A stretch of 63,614 nucleotides of DNA, taken from NCBI GenBank assembly GCA_034925865.1, contig JAYFRN010000002.1, forward strand, positions 1 through 63,614, in the 5' to 3' direction. Positions 19,701-25,764 of this stretch are shown here, in pieces; within the stretch, counting starts at the first letter, position 1; every line of letters begins with the position of its first letter. The position numbers and the translations under genes were made by a program. Under the pieces are notes generated by a model, which saw only the letters and a list, made by a program, of their open reading frames with translations, did no database searches and had not been told where the DNA came from. The DNA is from Oscillospiraceae bacterium. GTDB taxonomy: Bacteria; Bacillota; Clostridia; Oscillospirales; SIG627.

Positions 19701-20094
19701 TGACACCGTCTCTGTGTTTGATACGGGCGAACGGGCAGGCATGTGCGAATATCTGGTGGGTTGTTTCCCGAAAACTTACGCCGAGATAGGAGTCGGGATT
19801 GTTGTCGGAATAACAACTTCCGTAGGAAGCGTGGCGGCATATTCGCTATCAATCGACGATTACAAGGAAGTGATGGCAGCAGCTTTGAATCTCAGTGAAG
19901 CAATAGGAGAACAGCTTGAATTTATAACCGGTGTTACCGATATCATAGGCGCACACTGTAATGTATGGGAAGGCGTGAACGGGGTTCCGATCGCATGGGA
20001 AAAAATATTTGAAGGTCTGGAAGGCCTGTGGGTCAATAAATTCACTTTCATGGAGGGCTATAATATGGCTCTTGACGCTTATTTCGGAAGGTGA
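13795..20094 (+). CDS. Giant membrane-anchored protein with two von Willebrand factor A domains
   Basis: A protein of 2,099 aa. The ATG at 13795 has GGGAG 8 nt upstream; an in-frame TTG at 13780 would include that site. Residues 6-28 form a membrane anchor with the bulk outside. A beta-rich N-terminal region is followed by VWA domain 1 (MIDAS DSSGS at 493-497, FSDGAD near 580) and VWA domain 2 (DRSGS at 688-692, FFTDAA near 795). Near residue 1526 a segment (GAQNDLSVLARTLLARLGY) recalls a transglutaminase-like helix but lacks the catalytic cysteine. No sortase motif is seen. Likely an adhesion or protein-interaction scaffold; the exact role is unknown. Confidence 0.85.
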   Translation: MKKTIINKKIFIIILVFTLILVSGGVYFAVRYGGSLFGHLHTGTGSADNTDPNQARIVTDDIIGKPDVDFKLLKTGPADDWGSMPVPYFNPLGSYSFYESAEYIGFDNEPVTLHTLKGYTEKCENITGEKWVLKIPSDVDYTLNWMQWQTKKTGGTGYCGTHDHSTFSLKENDSVMWWADVRELESGGAEITVVKTNLLSAGKSLTVNAGDYKGVYYLETECTPGKLQTASIKLEGADTCGIQVDITGGSTIGNYKYHTQLSLSDEELNKKKTDTFVLDNLPITDGRLCWCISWQNAAAKPEKFTVSINDTADINKVKWGEAPGAIRVVGIPSGAAKVTLPEWASAEHTDISLSGNELIGIADENGDMLFTAPSGYYNVSIPSGLGDEYSVMRLVPVSAGEVTTVTIPDEMKASVGATSRLCGSFDIDEGGIELLNNSVSGNTGTVSFIINDPQDRELSLSADDIKISEEGARGTVTKVERMLAGSNVVLVLDSSGSMGDNMKPCIDAAIQFIKSLPEDTTIQVIQFAQDITLHEGTDKASALKALDKIKSVGATSLYDATGKALELLGGKKRGYAVIFSDGADSREPGVDGEGSIATSGEIIDAIKESGVTVFTIGFGKGHDPAILKAMSAASVNGAYYMAADKSALNSVFAAVAGKFGNQYTVTYTRPTIIEDESSTIPVVSLMLDRSGSMNIDPAEDNNVGWRMDKIKAVFHDFILNLPQGTLMQVGSFAEPEGGEEPRYDQITTDQKAPVLQAVGSLIAGGSTPTLTALNMAYNNLAPIPSQKRVLVFFTDAALYDPENADVLDIVLGNLKNSGIRVLFAGLATGSEAESLDEIFKNAAEKAGGDYILTDSMDKIAEKLNELLNRIDTPVKKTGVDFTMGIDYAADDGSKVSLYTAKNLSNCSPVTGKGKPVSPQTVNFASGEPYVIYDRNAAQLITGSDQPGVQSRVILRMSFDNMSKSNKFAELKVKEVYLLDVFKGIEAPQGKLFLALNAELAFKKSDASSKVTAYQIPDIFNHFYVSVNEGQMMPASEATWLAECPFAMPGECSIQVDGGNSRSGALIFLVDAPESCSNINQLSLHLYDTQNGHIEISLIGKLTSEMISMSSLPVQVTQKITDAFSMKMIGMTDLTSLMKIDLPQSEDSEYNNNAFRVLEAQFDTKVQALLDIDPVERFLYQIDTDKGVLLVPMSDIVYKLPLGFSGKTMLAPGSCSKVRMPFVLPRELLNVNSYIYGDLSDGSLLIPVVKGSAYKTGGTGKTFNNKYFSLTVNSFTLLQTDGNQAVLDFTLTDKKDGQGTGGIESVLMLQRSESMSDSRDSMTSEELQMAAAGRKGLGDFTSESENTVSVDSEATSKLLFGVLQKTGSWGAYDGQSRRGIMIFTLPDDDPSGWVLTCSEMLDMSVELGTEPYKDKSLLAEKPEIPVDDDFENALSEAVTGAVSAYESTSSEQNNIKSVGLSDSEIIGNQVPAPSLTIYGTQKIKAVKTDDDFYALMQKMNWLPGMVNKEDDVDSAMYRYAPEAVITQGWGAQNDLSVLARTLLARLGYQPKYRTVVISAEGKAEIGRISGIEEIPDKLIGIAYTDGKGNQKLFIPVFNKDISELNGMCCLATDETPVDITPQKGRLTIELYGKLIGNAGMAAAAGMMNDIGSVLGGGEGDGDFYETVTVFDRELSLPDMSLDLIDISYISTAKSEGGEMILPVLDTRQGFLYDSDSWVDTSSYKFEQIIIRLDEETVHTTLLGENQKLTEVFHTLAWNVPELAEDSAGSIEQMAEVEASAADNPANYSVSRWLGHETIGRLVKGLSDMGRETSEKLNIKAGRSTQSIALLVTMKSDGKRAEATVDLMNHRNQLHNGSDEQKHAYNIMYGYFASNMEAKALPGSEGIDYMDVWKNIPEDGSINVIGLESETDVDAIIEILDETGYPTLLLERMRKNAESEFHPTIYIYQTKPSTVNGKEKWAWLEIDMETYDTVSVFDTGERAGMCEYLVGCFPKTYAEIGVGIVVGITTSVGSVAAYSLSIDDYKEVMAAALNLSEAIGEQLEFITGVTDIIGAHCNVWEGVNGVPIAWEKIFEGLEGLWVNKFTFMEGYNMALDAYFGR

Positions 20095-20095
20095 T

Positions 20096-20170
20096 TTATT
20101 AACATAGCATTTTAATAATTACAACTTAAAGAGAGAAAAGACTCAGGTATATGGGCTTTTCTCTCTTTAT
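20096..20170 (+). repeat. Dispersed palindromic repeat, copy C
   Basis: This copy starts 2 nt after the giant gene stop with TTATTAAC, a degenerate terminal repeat, and carries the core AAGAGAGAAAAG ... TATATGGGCTTTTCTCTCTT. The right end is missing. It could end transcription of the giant gene. Confidence 0.8.
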
Positions 20171-20284
20171 GCAGATTGCATAGGTATATATTTTCTCACG
20201 AAGCATAATGAGTTTTACAGCGTTGATAATTCTTATGTTCTGCAAGAAACCTCATATAAAAAATGTATGGAACCTAAACAAGCT

Positions 20285-20316
20285 GTATGCGTGTATACAA
20301 TGTGTACACGCCATAC
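20285..20316. other. Hairpin in the 20.1-20.6 kb spacer
   Basis: GTATGCGTGTA (20285-20295) pairs with TACACGCCATAC (20305-20316) with one bulged base and a 9-nt loop. No T run follows. The 520-bp spacer 20095-20614 otherwise contains repeat copies C and D and AT-rich DNA without a recognisable gene. Confidence 0.45.
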
Positions 20317-20454
20317 GGTTTATATCAGCATTACTCAGATAAATGAATGTGTTTTACGATTCGTTATAGGATAATTTTTATTAAATTTGTATTATATATT
20401 GCATACTGTGCTTTTTTATGCTAATATTTTGTATATAATGACATTGATTTGAAT

Positions 20455-20560
20455 TATTAACTCGGCAATTGAATAATTACCGTCAAAAGAGAGAAAAGGC
20501 TCTTGTATATGGTCTTTTCTCTCTTATAAACAAGACTTATTTAATTGTCGTTTTATAATA
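20455..20560 (+). repeat. Dispersed palindromic repeat, copy D (both ends present)
   Basis: Left end ATTAACTCGGCAATTGAATAA, central hairpin AAGAGAGAAAAG ... CTTTTCTCTCTT, right end TTATTTAATTGTCGTTTTATAA. It is near full length, with a partly decayed right terminal repeat, and lies 55 bp before the GGDEF gene. Confidence 0.85.
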
Positions 20561-20614
20561 CTATGTCTTTTATATATTACAGTTAAAAAGAGAGATTGAC
20601 AAGGTCGAAATTTA

Positions 20615-21755
20615 ATGACAATTTTTAATAATTTAAAACAACATAATTCAAAAGTCGCCAAAATGCTGGTTGATAATCGTGTCGATGTGGAAGAGATCAA
20701 CGGCATTATATCATTTTCTATGCTTATTCTGTCCTCTGTGATTTCGATTTTACTCTTCTTCATGACTTTTTTTAATACTTTTTACAGTAATCTCAGATCG
20801 GGATATTTGATATGGTTTTTTGCATCGTTAATTATGCTGATTCTGCTTAAGCCTATTCAACGGCGCATATCTTCAGCAGTAACAATGTATATAGGTTATT
20901 CGATATTGTTAATTTATGCTGTTATAACCAGCTGCTTTGTTACGCCTGATTTCATATGCGTCACAAATTCTCGCTTTACTTATTGAAATCCCTGTCATTA
21001 CTTTGGACAAAAATACACGTGTAAATCTTGTTACGGCATTGTTCTCATGCGTTTATATAATGTTTGCAGTTCATTTTAAAAAAGCATCTGTTATTAATGA
21101 CGACATAGTCAATACAGTCTGCTTTTTGGTTCTCGGAATCGCAACTGGAGAATTTTTGAGATATGCGAGACTGGAAAATATCGAGATGAAACGCCGTGCC
21201 GAGATTCAGAAATATACGGATTTTCTCACCGGATTATTAAACCGCAGGAGTTTTTTTGAATGTTTGTCATGTAATAAGCACACAAGCATCGATGATAAGC
21301 CTGCTGCCATTGCTATGCTCGATCTTGACCGCTTTAAAAGCTTCAACGATACATACGGGCATCAGGCAGGAGATGAATGTCTGCATCGCATCGGCAGCTG
21401 TCTGTTAAACTTTCAAAGCAGAAATGCAATAAAAGCTTTCCGTTATGGAGGCGACGAATCAATTATTGTCGGCTTTTCCTCCTGCCGTGACAAATTTTTA
21501 AATATAGTAAATGAAATGCGTACCGCTATAGAAACACTTGAGATTCCGAGTTCGGGATCAGAGCATCCTATAATAACTGTAAGTATCGGCGTGGCTTTCA
21601 GAGATGATGACAGCGAAAATTATGAGCAGTTGGTCAGCCGTGCCGATCAAGCGCTTTATGCAGCAAAAAGCAATGGACGAAATCGGGTGGTGTTGTTTCA
21701 AAATGAGATGGGAGCGCCGTTTAAAGCGTCGTCAGTTAGCCTTGATAAGGAATAA
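20615..21755 (+). pseudogene. Membrane-bound GGDEF (diguanylate cyclase-like) protein, frameshifted
   Basis: The first frame (20615-20986) encodes an N-terminal multi-helix membrane region up to SCFVTPDFICVT. The natural continuation (ILALLIEIPVITLDK) lies in another frame that runs to 21755. Restoring one A at the AAA run 20964-20966 would rejoin the two. The C-terminal half is a GGDEF domain with DFLTGLLNRRSFF, LDLDRFKSFNDTYGH and RYGGDES. The active-site motif is GGDES rather than GGDEF. The gene may be a pseudogene, or the deletion may be an assembly error. It lies upstream of a c-di-GMP riboswitch. Confidence 0.8.
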
Positions 21756-21773
21756 TCGATTTTTTGTCATTTG

Positions 21774-21828
21774 CGCGGTAATTATTTAAACGGCAATTAA
21801 ATAATCCTTGTTTTACAAGAGAGAAATC
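21774..21828 (-). repeat. Dispersed palindromic repeat, copy E (rearranged)
   Basis: GCGGTAATTATTTAA (an element end) directly abuts ACGGCAATTAAATAATCC (the opposite element end), followed by TTGTTTTACAAGAGAGAAA from the interior. The order looks like two element ends joined head to head with the rest deleted. It lies just after the GGDEF gene. Confidence 0.65.
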
Positions 21829-21942
21829 GTAATTTTAAGTTTAGATTATAACGTGATTTCTATGATTTAGTATGTTTCATGATTATTCAGCAGATATTTA
21901 GAAAGCTTTAATATAATATTATTGATTTTTTGAAATTTACTA

Positions 21943-21971
21943 TTGACAAAGTATAGAATGGGTTTTATAAT
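21943..21971 (+). promoter_or_regulatory. Perfect-consensus sigma-A promoter
   Basis: TTGACA (21943-21948) and TATAAT (21966-21971) are both exact consensus hexamers separated by the optimal 17 bp. Transcription should start near 21978. This is the best promoter visible in the window and drives the riboswitch and structured RNA that follow, about 680 nt before the next start codon. Confidence 0.85.
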
Positions 21972-22049
21972 ATAAGCAATGAGAAGCATATAAATTCGAG
22001 GTGGCAATCGGGTTTATATGTGATCATTTAAAATAAGTGAACATTATCG

Positions 22050-22170
22050 TAGGTTTCACGAAAATGGCAAAGCTTTTGAAAAAAAGCGACGCAAAACTAT
22101 AGGGTCTAACGGTTCGCCGTATTTTGCGGCTTACCCATGACAGCCAGCTGCCGAATAAAGCCTGTTTTTT
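22050..22170 (+). ncRNA. Cyclic di-GMP-I (GEMM-I) riboswitch
   Basis: The conserved GEMM-I elements appear in order: GGCAAA (22066-22071), a P2 helix GCTTTT/AAAAGC capped by a GAAA tetraloop (22072-22087), GACGCAAA (22088-22095), a P3 arm with GGGT/ACCC pairing and an ACGG-TTCG-CCGT tip (22102-22136), and GCCAGCTGCCG (22143-22153). A closing helix between TAGGTTT (22050-22056) and AAAGCCTG (22157-22164) abuts a six-T run (22165-22170), so ligand binding may favour termination. Known GEMM-I RNAs sense c-di-GMP. Confidence 0.85.
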
Positions 22171-22171
22171 A

Positions 22172-22540
22172 TTTACACGGGTACGCATAATAGCGGTTGT
22201 GTAAGTAAAATAATCGGTCGTCCTCGGCGGAGCATAGCTTACGCCCGGAGCGATCGATTTTTGTGCTTACGGCCACTTATTTTATATTGCGTATCCGGTT
22301 TTTTCACTTTCGGTTTAAGCCGGTTACAGCGCAAAACAACGGAGAAATCCGTGAACCTGATGCGAAAACCCGGTTTTCCTTTGGTTTAATAAGCAGCCCC
22401 CATGAAATTATAATAATAATTTCATTGCTTGTAAACCAAAAGGAATTCTGCGCGTCAGCGGCGTGTAAATGCGCAATCTTGTCTTCGCCTGCGAGTGGTA
22501 CGCAGGCGAAGACAACCCACTATTTGTTTTAATGGGTATA
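22172..22540 (+). ncRNA. Large structured RNA of unknown class downstream of the riboswitch
   Basis: Continuous helices fill this stretch. TTACAC/GTGTAA: 22173-22178 with 22199-22204. AATCGGTCG/CGATCGATT plus inner TCC/GGA and GGCG/CGCC: 22212-22259. CCGGTTT/AAGCCGG: 22295-22323. CGCA/TGCG enclosing ACGGA-GAAA-TCCGT: 22330-22364. A three-part stacked arm spans 22378-22443. TGCGC/GCGCA: 22449-22475. A perfect 13-bp stem spans 22481-22513, and its loop AGTGG can pair with CCACT at 22517-22521 (pseudoknot). No long ORF with a ribosome binding site overlaps. It lacks group I intron core motifs, and I do not recognise the class. Confidence 0.6.
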
Positions 22541-22658
22541 TAAAAGTTATCAGTTATGAATATTTTTAACTTTTTACTCAATAATATTACATGCGAAACT
22601 TTGCAATCCCGTTAAATGAAAAAAATATTGATGTGTAATATCGGAGGGAATACACGCA

Positions 22659-23090
22659 ATGACAGAAGCAAAAACAGTATTGTCATCTTCTGAGAACAAT
22701 AATACAAAAGCCGACGGAAATAATATATCTCAATCCATTGCAATAAATAACAGCTCTCTCTGTGTAAAGTACATGGGTAAATGTTTATCTGAACATATTA
22801 AAAAGATTGACGGATTTTTTGATGCGGCTATAACAGCACCAAAAATACATTCTGCCGACAATGAATGCTTTCTTATCAGATCTCATATGCATATGTTTAT
22901 GAAAAAAATATCAACGCGTTCAGATCTTTTATATCTTTCAAGCCGCAACCGTGTTATAACCGTACATGAAAATGTCGTACCAAAAAAGCTGCCGTCTCCG
23001 ATGCGTGACTGCCATGCCGTTCTTTCTTTACCTGTCGGATTCGTAACAGCCAATAAAATTAAAATGGGCGAGTATATCGAACTTTCCTGA
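22659..23090 (+). CDS. DUF192-family protein
   Basis: A 143-aa protein. Residues 65-140 follow the DUF192 pattern: a CFLIRSHMHMFMKK segment, LYLSSRNRVITVHENVVPKKLP, and the closing VLSLPVGFVTANKIKMGEYI. DUF192 proteins form a small beta barrel of unknown biochemical role, and many are exported or linked to pili. The first 50 residues are rich in N, S and K and lack a signal peptide. GGAGGG precedes the ATG. The about 680-nt leader with a c-di-GMP riboswitch suggests control by that second messenger. Confidence 0.75.
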   Translation: MTEAKTVLSSSENNNTKADGNNISQSIAINNSSLCVKYMGKCLSEHIKKIDGFFDAAITAPKIHSADNECFLIRSHMHMFMKKISTRSDLLYLSSRNRVITVHENVVPKKLPSPMRDCHAVLSLPVGFVTANKIKMGEYIELS

Positions 23091-23132
23091 TTATTATTCT
23101 CTAATTTATTTTTTTATAGGTATCCGAAGAAA

Positions 23133-23155
23133 GGCCGCTCAGAGCGGTCTTTTTT
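23133..23155 (+). terminator. Intrinsic terminator after the DUF192 gene
   Basis: GGCCGCT (23133-23139) pairs with AGCGGTC (23143-23149) around a 3-nt loop, followed by six T. It lies 42 nt after the stop codon and closes the transcript that starts near 21978. Confidence 0.85.
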
Positions 23156-23255
23156 CGTCAGTATATCCATATAATTTTTTGTATTTTTATTGATTTATTT
23201 TAGATTTTATGTTTTAATATGTCATATCCATTTTCTCAACAAGAAAGGTCAGTTT

Positions 23256-24707
23256 ATGTATAGCGATTTAATTTCAGTCCGGGATTTTGGCGCATTGCCT
23301 GATGGTAAAACAGATTGTTCCTCCGCCATAAAGCAAGCGCTCGCACAGATACCCTGCGGCGGCACATTATATTTTCCCCGCGGCGAATACCTTGTTGAAC
23401 AGCCAGTCACGATTTCAATATCTCATCTTAAAATGGTCGGTGACGGAAGGCAATCACATATCATATACACTTATGATCAAAAAGACAGCGACAGCGATAA
23501 GTCCTCTTCTCTTTTCTATTTTCCATCCGGAACAAATGATATAAGAATCAGCGAGCTTCAGATAGAATACCGCGGCAGGTTTTTTGAAAAGCTTGGCGAA
23601 AGCTATTCGGGTAAAATCTCCGCGTTTTATTTCTCGGCCTGCGATGATGTTGTCGTCGAGAAGATTGAAATATTCGGCTTCAACGCCAACGGTATATTTA
23701 TTAACGGAACCCCGGATAATTACGCTAAACGTTGTATAATTGATAAATGCTATTTACATCATAATCGCGTAGCCGGTGTCCTTTACGGCTATGTCGACGG
23801 CATATCGCTTACGAACAACGCTTTTGAATATCACGGCTCGCCATATGACGGCGGCACCGGATACGGCTGTGCAGGATGGTCGGGCGGAATGCCGAAAAAC
23901 ATACAGGTGATCGGGAACAGAGCTTCATATAATTACCGCAAGGGGATTGATCTTCATGCCGGAGAAAGCGCTGTAATCGAGGGTAATATTTGCGACAATA
24001 ATTTATTATACGGCATTTATGTGGAGGGTCCCAACACTAAAAACGCGATAATCCGCGGCAATATAATCAGTAATATGGTCTGCGAAAGGCTTCCTTACAA
24101 CGCGACATATAACTGGAATATGGCCATTTCCTTCGGCGTATACTCTGAAACAAAGGATACCTCGCTTGATCGTAATTATATAATCAACGATAATGAAATA
24201 TTAAATTTCTCATTTACCGAAGGAGACGCATGGCCGATCTACGCATATTATTCCCAGACATCAGGAATGATTCAGATAAAGAATAATATAATTCGCGCTA
24301 AAAAGATCACAAACGCGGTTGCGCTCCATGCCGCCGTCAACCATTCGTTCCACAGCAAAGTATGTCTCGACATAAGCGGAAACCAAATATTCTGCGAACG
24401 TTGTATCAACGCGCCGTTTGATATCGATAAATTCGATTCACTCACATTCCGTGACAATCGGTTCAACTGTGTCGGAGAATGTGGCTCGCCCGCGGTTTAT
24501 ATACCCGGACATGAGGCAAATACCATAATCACCGACGGCAATGTTATTTCCTGCGGAAGCTTTGTCAAAGGAAATCACTTATCCGCAGAAAATGATCTGA
24601 TAACGGATAAGCTTATTTATATGCCTCTCGAAAACAAGAACAACCATACGGTAAAGCTTTATGGTCGCGATCTGATAAACGGCGCTTTGGCGCGTACTGC
24701 CGATTAA
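23256..24707 (+). CDS. Right-handed beta-helix (pectate lyase superfamily) protein
   Basis: The start at 23256 is preferred because AGAAAGG lies upstream and the protein then begins directly with MYSDLISVRDFGALPDGKTD. The VRDFGALPDGKTDCSSAI text is the entry motif of pectate-lyase-3/GH28-related beta-helix proteins. The following 480 residues contain repeated N-x-I/V turns (IEGNICDNN, IIRGNIISN, IQIKNNIIRAK) typical of parallel beta-helix rungs. No signal peptide is visible, so it may be cytoplasmic or exported by another route. A carbohydrate target is likely but not identifiable. Confidence 0.8.
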   Translation: MYSDLISVRDFGALPDGKTDCSSAIKQALAQIPCGGTLYFPRGEYLVEQPVTISISHLKMVGDGRQSHIIYTYDQKDSDSDKSSSLFYFPSGTNDIRISELQIEYRGRFFEKLGESYSGKISAFYFSACDDVVVEKIEIFGFNANGIFINGTPDNYAKRCIIDKCYLHHNRVAGVLYGYVDGISLTNNAFEYHGSPYDGGTGYGCAGWSGGMPKNIQVIGNRASYNYRKGIDLHAGESAVIEGNICDNNLLYGIYVEGPNTKNAIIRGNIISNMVCERLPYNATYNWNMAISFGVYSETKDTSLDRNYIINDNEILNFSFTEGDAWPIYAYYSQTSGMIQIKNNIIRAKKITNAVALHAAVNHSFHSKVCLDISGNQIFCERCINAPFDIDKFDSLTFRDNRFNCVGECGSPAVYIPGHEANTIITDGNVISCGSFVKGNHLSAENDLITDKLIYMPLENKNNHTVKLYGRDLINGALARTAD

Positions 24708-24784
24708 GTAAGCAACGGCGGACAAAAATTACACGACTTTTAAAATCACTCTGCTAAAAATTAATTTTACCTAAACAAATCACC

Positions 24785-24836
24785 GGAACAGGTTTATATC
24801 GGAGCGTATTATACGTAGCCGATATAAGCCTGTTCC
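24785..24836. terminator. Bidirectional terminator between convergent genes
   Basis: GGAACAGG at 24785 begins an 18-nt arm that pairs, with G-U wobbles, to the 18-nt arm 24819-24836. The loop region contains a further CGTAT/ATACG pairing. T-rich sequence follows on the plus side. It stands between a plus-strand gene ending at 24707 and a minus-strand gene ending at 24879. Confidence 0.8.
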
Positions 24837-24878
24837 AGCTTTTATTTTTATTTATATCGTGAGGTCATTTTATACAAT

Positions 24879-25607
24879 TCAATCAAGTCGAAGGTATTTA
24901 CAATGCTGATTCCAATTACTGTTCATCATGATTAAAACTGATTCTTTTACCTGTTCTATATGTCTATTATGAATAAGAAAGAAATAATCCCGGATTGTTC
25001 CACGTACAAATTTCATATCGAAGGAAAAAGCGCTGCACAGACTATCAATTTGAAAAAATGTGCGAAAACGATTCAGGTAGGTGTCCTCTTCCAGTCGTGA
25101 ACGATGGTTGTAGAAAATAACGCTATGTCCAGATGAATAATAATCAACGATTTCATTCTCGAAAATATATTTTATACTTAATTTGCTGCCCGGATAAACA
25201 CTTTTAGGCAGCAATCCGTTATCAGGATCAAGAAATACAATATCAGTGTCCGTTAACTTTTGTAAGGCATTACTATGCCATTCATTTCGAAATTTTTTAT
25301 TTGATTCTTGTGGCGATAGCAATTGATCATTGTAATAAACAGCATTTGAAATGAGATTCATGTTCTCCAACATAGAAATGCTTCGTTGATTACCATATAC
25401 CATATAACCAAGCTTGCCGAGCAATTCGTCATCGCAACCTATAAATTTCGAATCACTGAGATAACCAATATGTTTCCCATCGTCATTATGTACTTCGTCG
25501 GAAACAAGATACCAATTTACTCCAATCCGGAGATTACTTCCGGCAAGAATACGTAGTATTCCTATTTTCCCAAAATCACCAACATCGCCTGCATATCTGT
25601 CTTGCAT
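24879..25607 (-). CDS. Conserved protein of unknown function (QDRYAGDVGDFGK family)
   Basis: A 242-aa soluble protein beginning MQDRYAGDVGDFGKIG, a start I associate with a family of uncharacterised proteins of about 230-250 aa. In the middle it has IVFLDPDNGLL, which could be a nucleotide- or SAM-binding strand-loop, followed by a hydrophobic strand and YNHRSRL. GAGG precedes the ATG. It is monocistronic between a terminator and a membrane-protein gene. No function is assigned; a methyltransferase- or nuclease-like fold is a guess. Confidence 0.6.
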   Translation of the reverse strand: MQDRYAGDVGDFGKIGILRILAGSNLRIGVNWYLVSDEVHNDDGKHIGYLSDSKFIGCDDELLGKLGYMVYGNQRSISMLENMNLISNAVYYNDQLLSPQESNKKFRNEWHSNALQKLTDTDIVFLDPDNGLLPKSVYPGSKLSIKYIFENEIVDYYSSGHSVIFYNHRSRLEEDTYLNRFRTFFQIDSLCSAFSFDMKFVRGTIRDYFFLIHNRHIEQVKESVLIMMNSNWNQHCKYLRLD

Positions 25608-25764
25608 TCTTGTTTCATCCTCAAATTCTTTATTTAATATATTATAATATGTAATACAGAGCGTGTTAAAGGCATCTTAGCATAAAATATATCTTTTCTA
25701 TTTTAAAGTAAATTTTTCAAGTTTGATAGAAATATTCATTACTAACCCGGACGAGGCATGCGGC

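Noticed and set aside
22263-22532. Open frame of 89 codons inside the structured RNA region
   Set aside because: No ribosome binding site, poor composition and complete overlap with strong RNA helices.
22021-22540. Group I or group II self-splicing intron controlled by the riboswitch
   Set aside because: No conserved group I core motifs (R/S segments) or group II domain V were seen, and no interrupted exon ORF is apparent.
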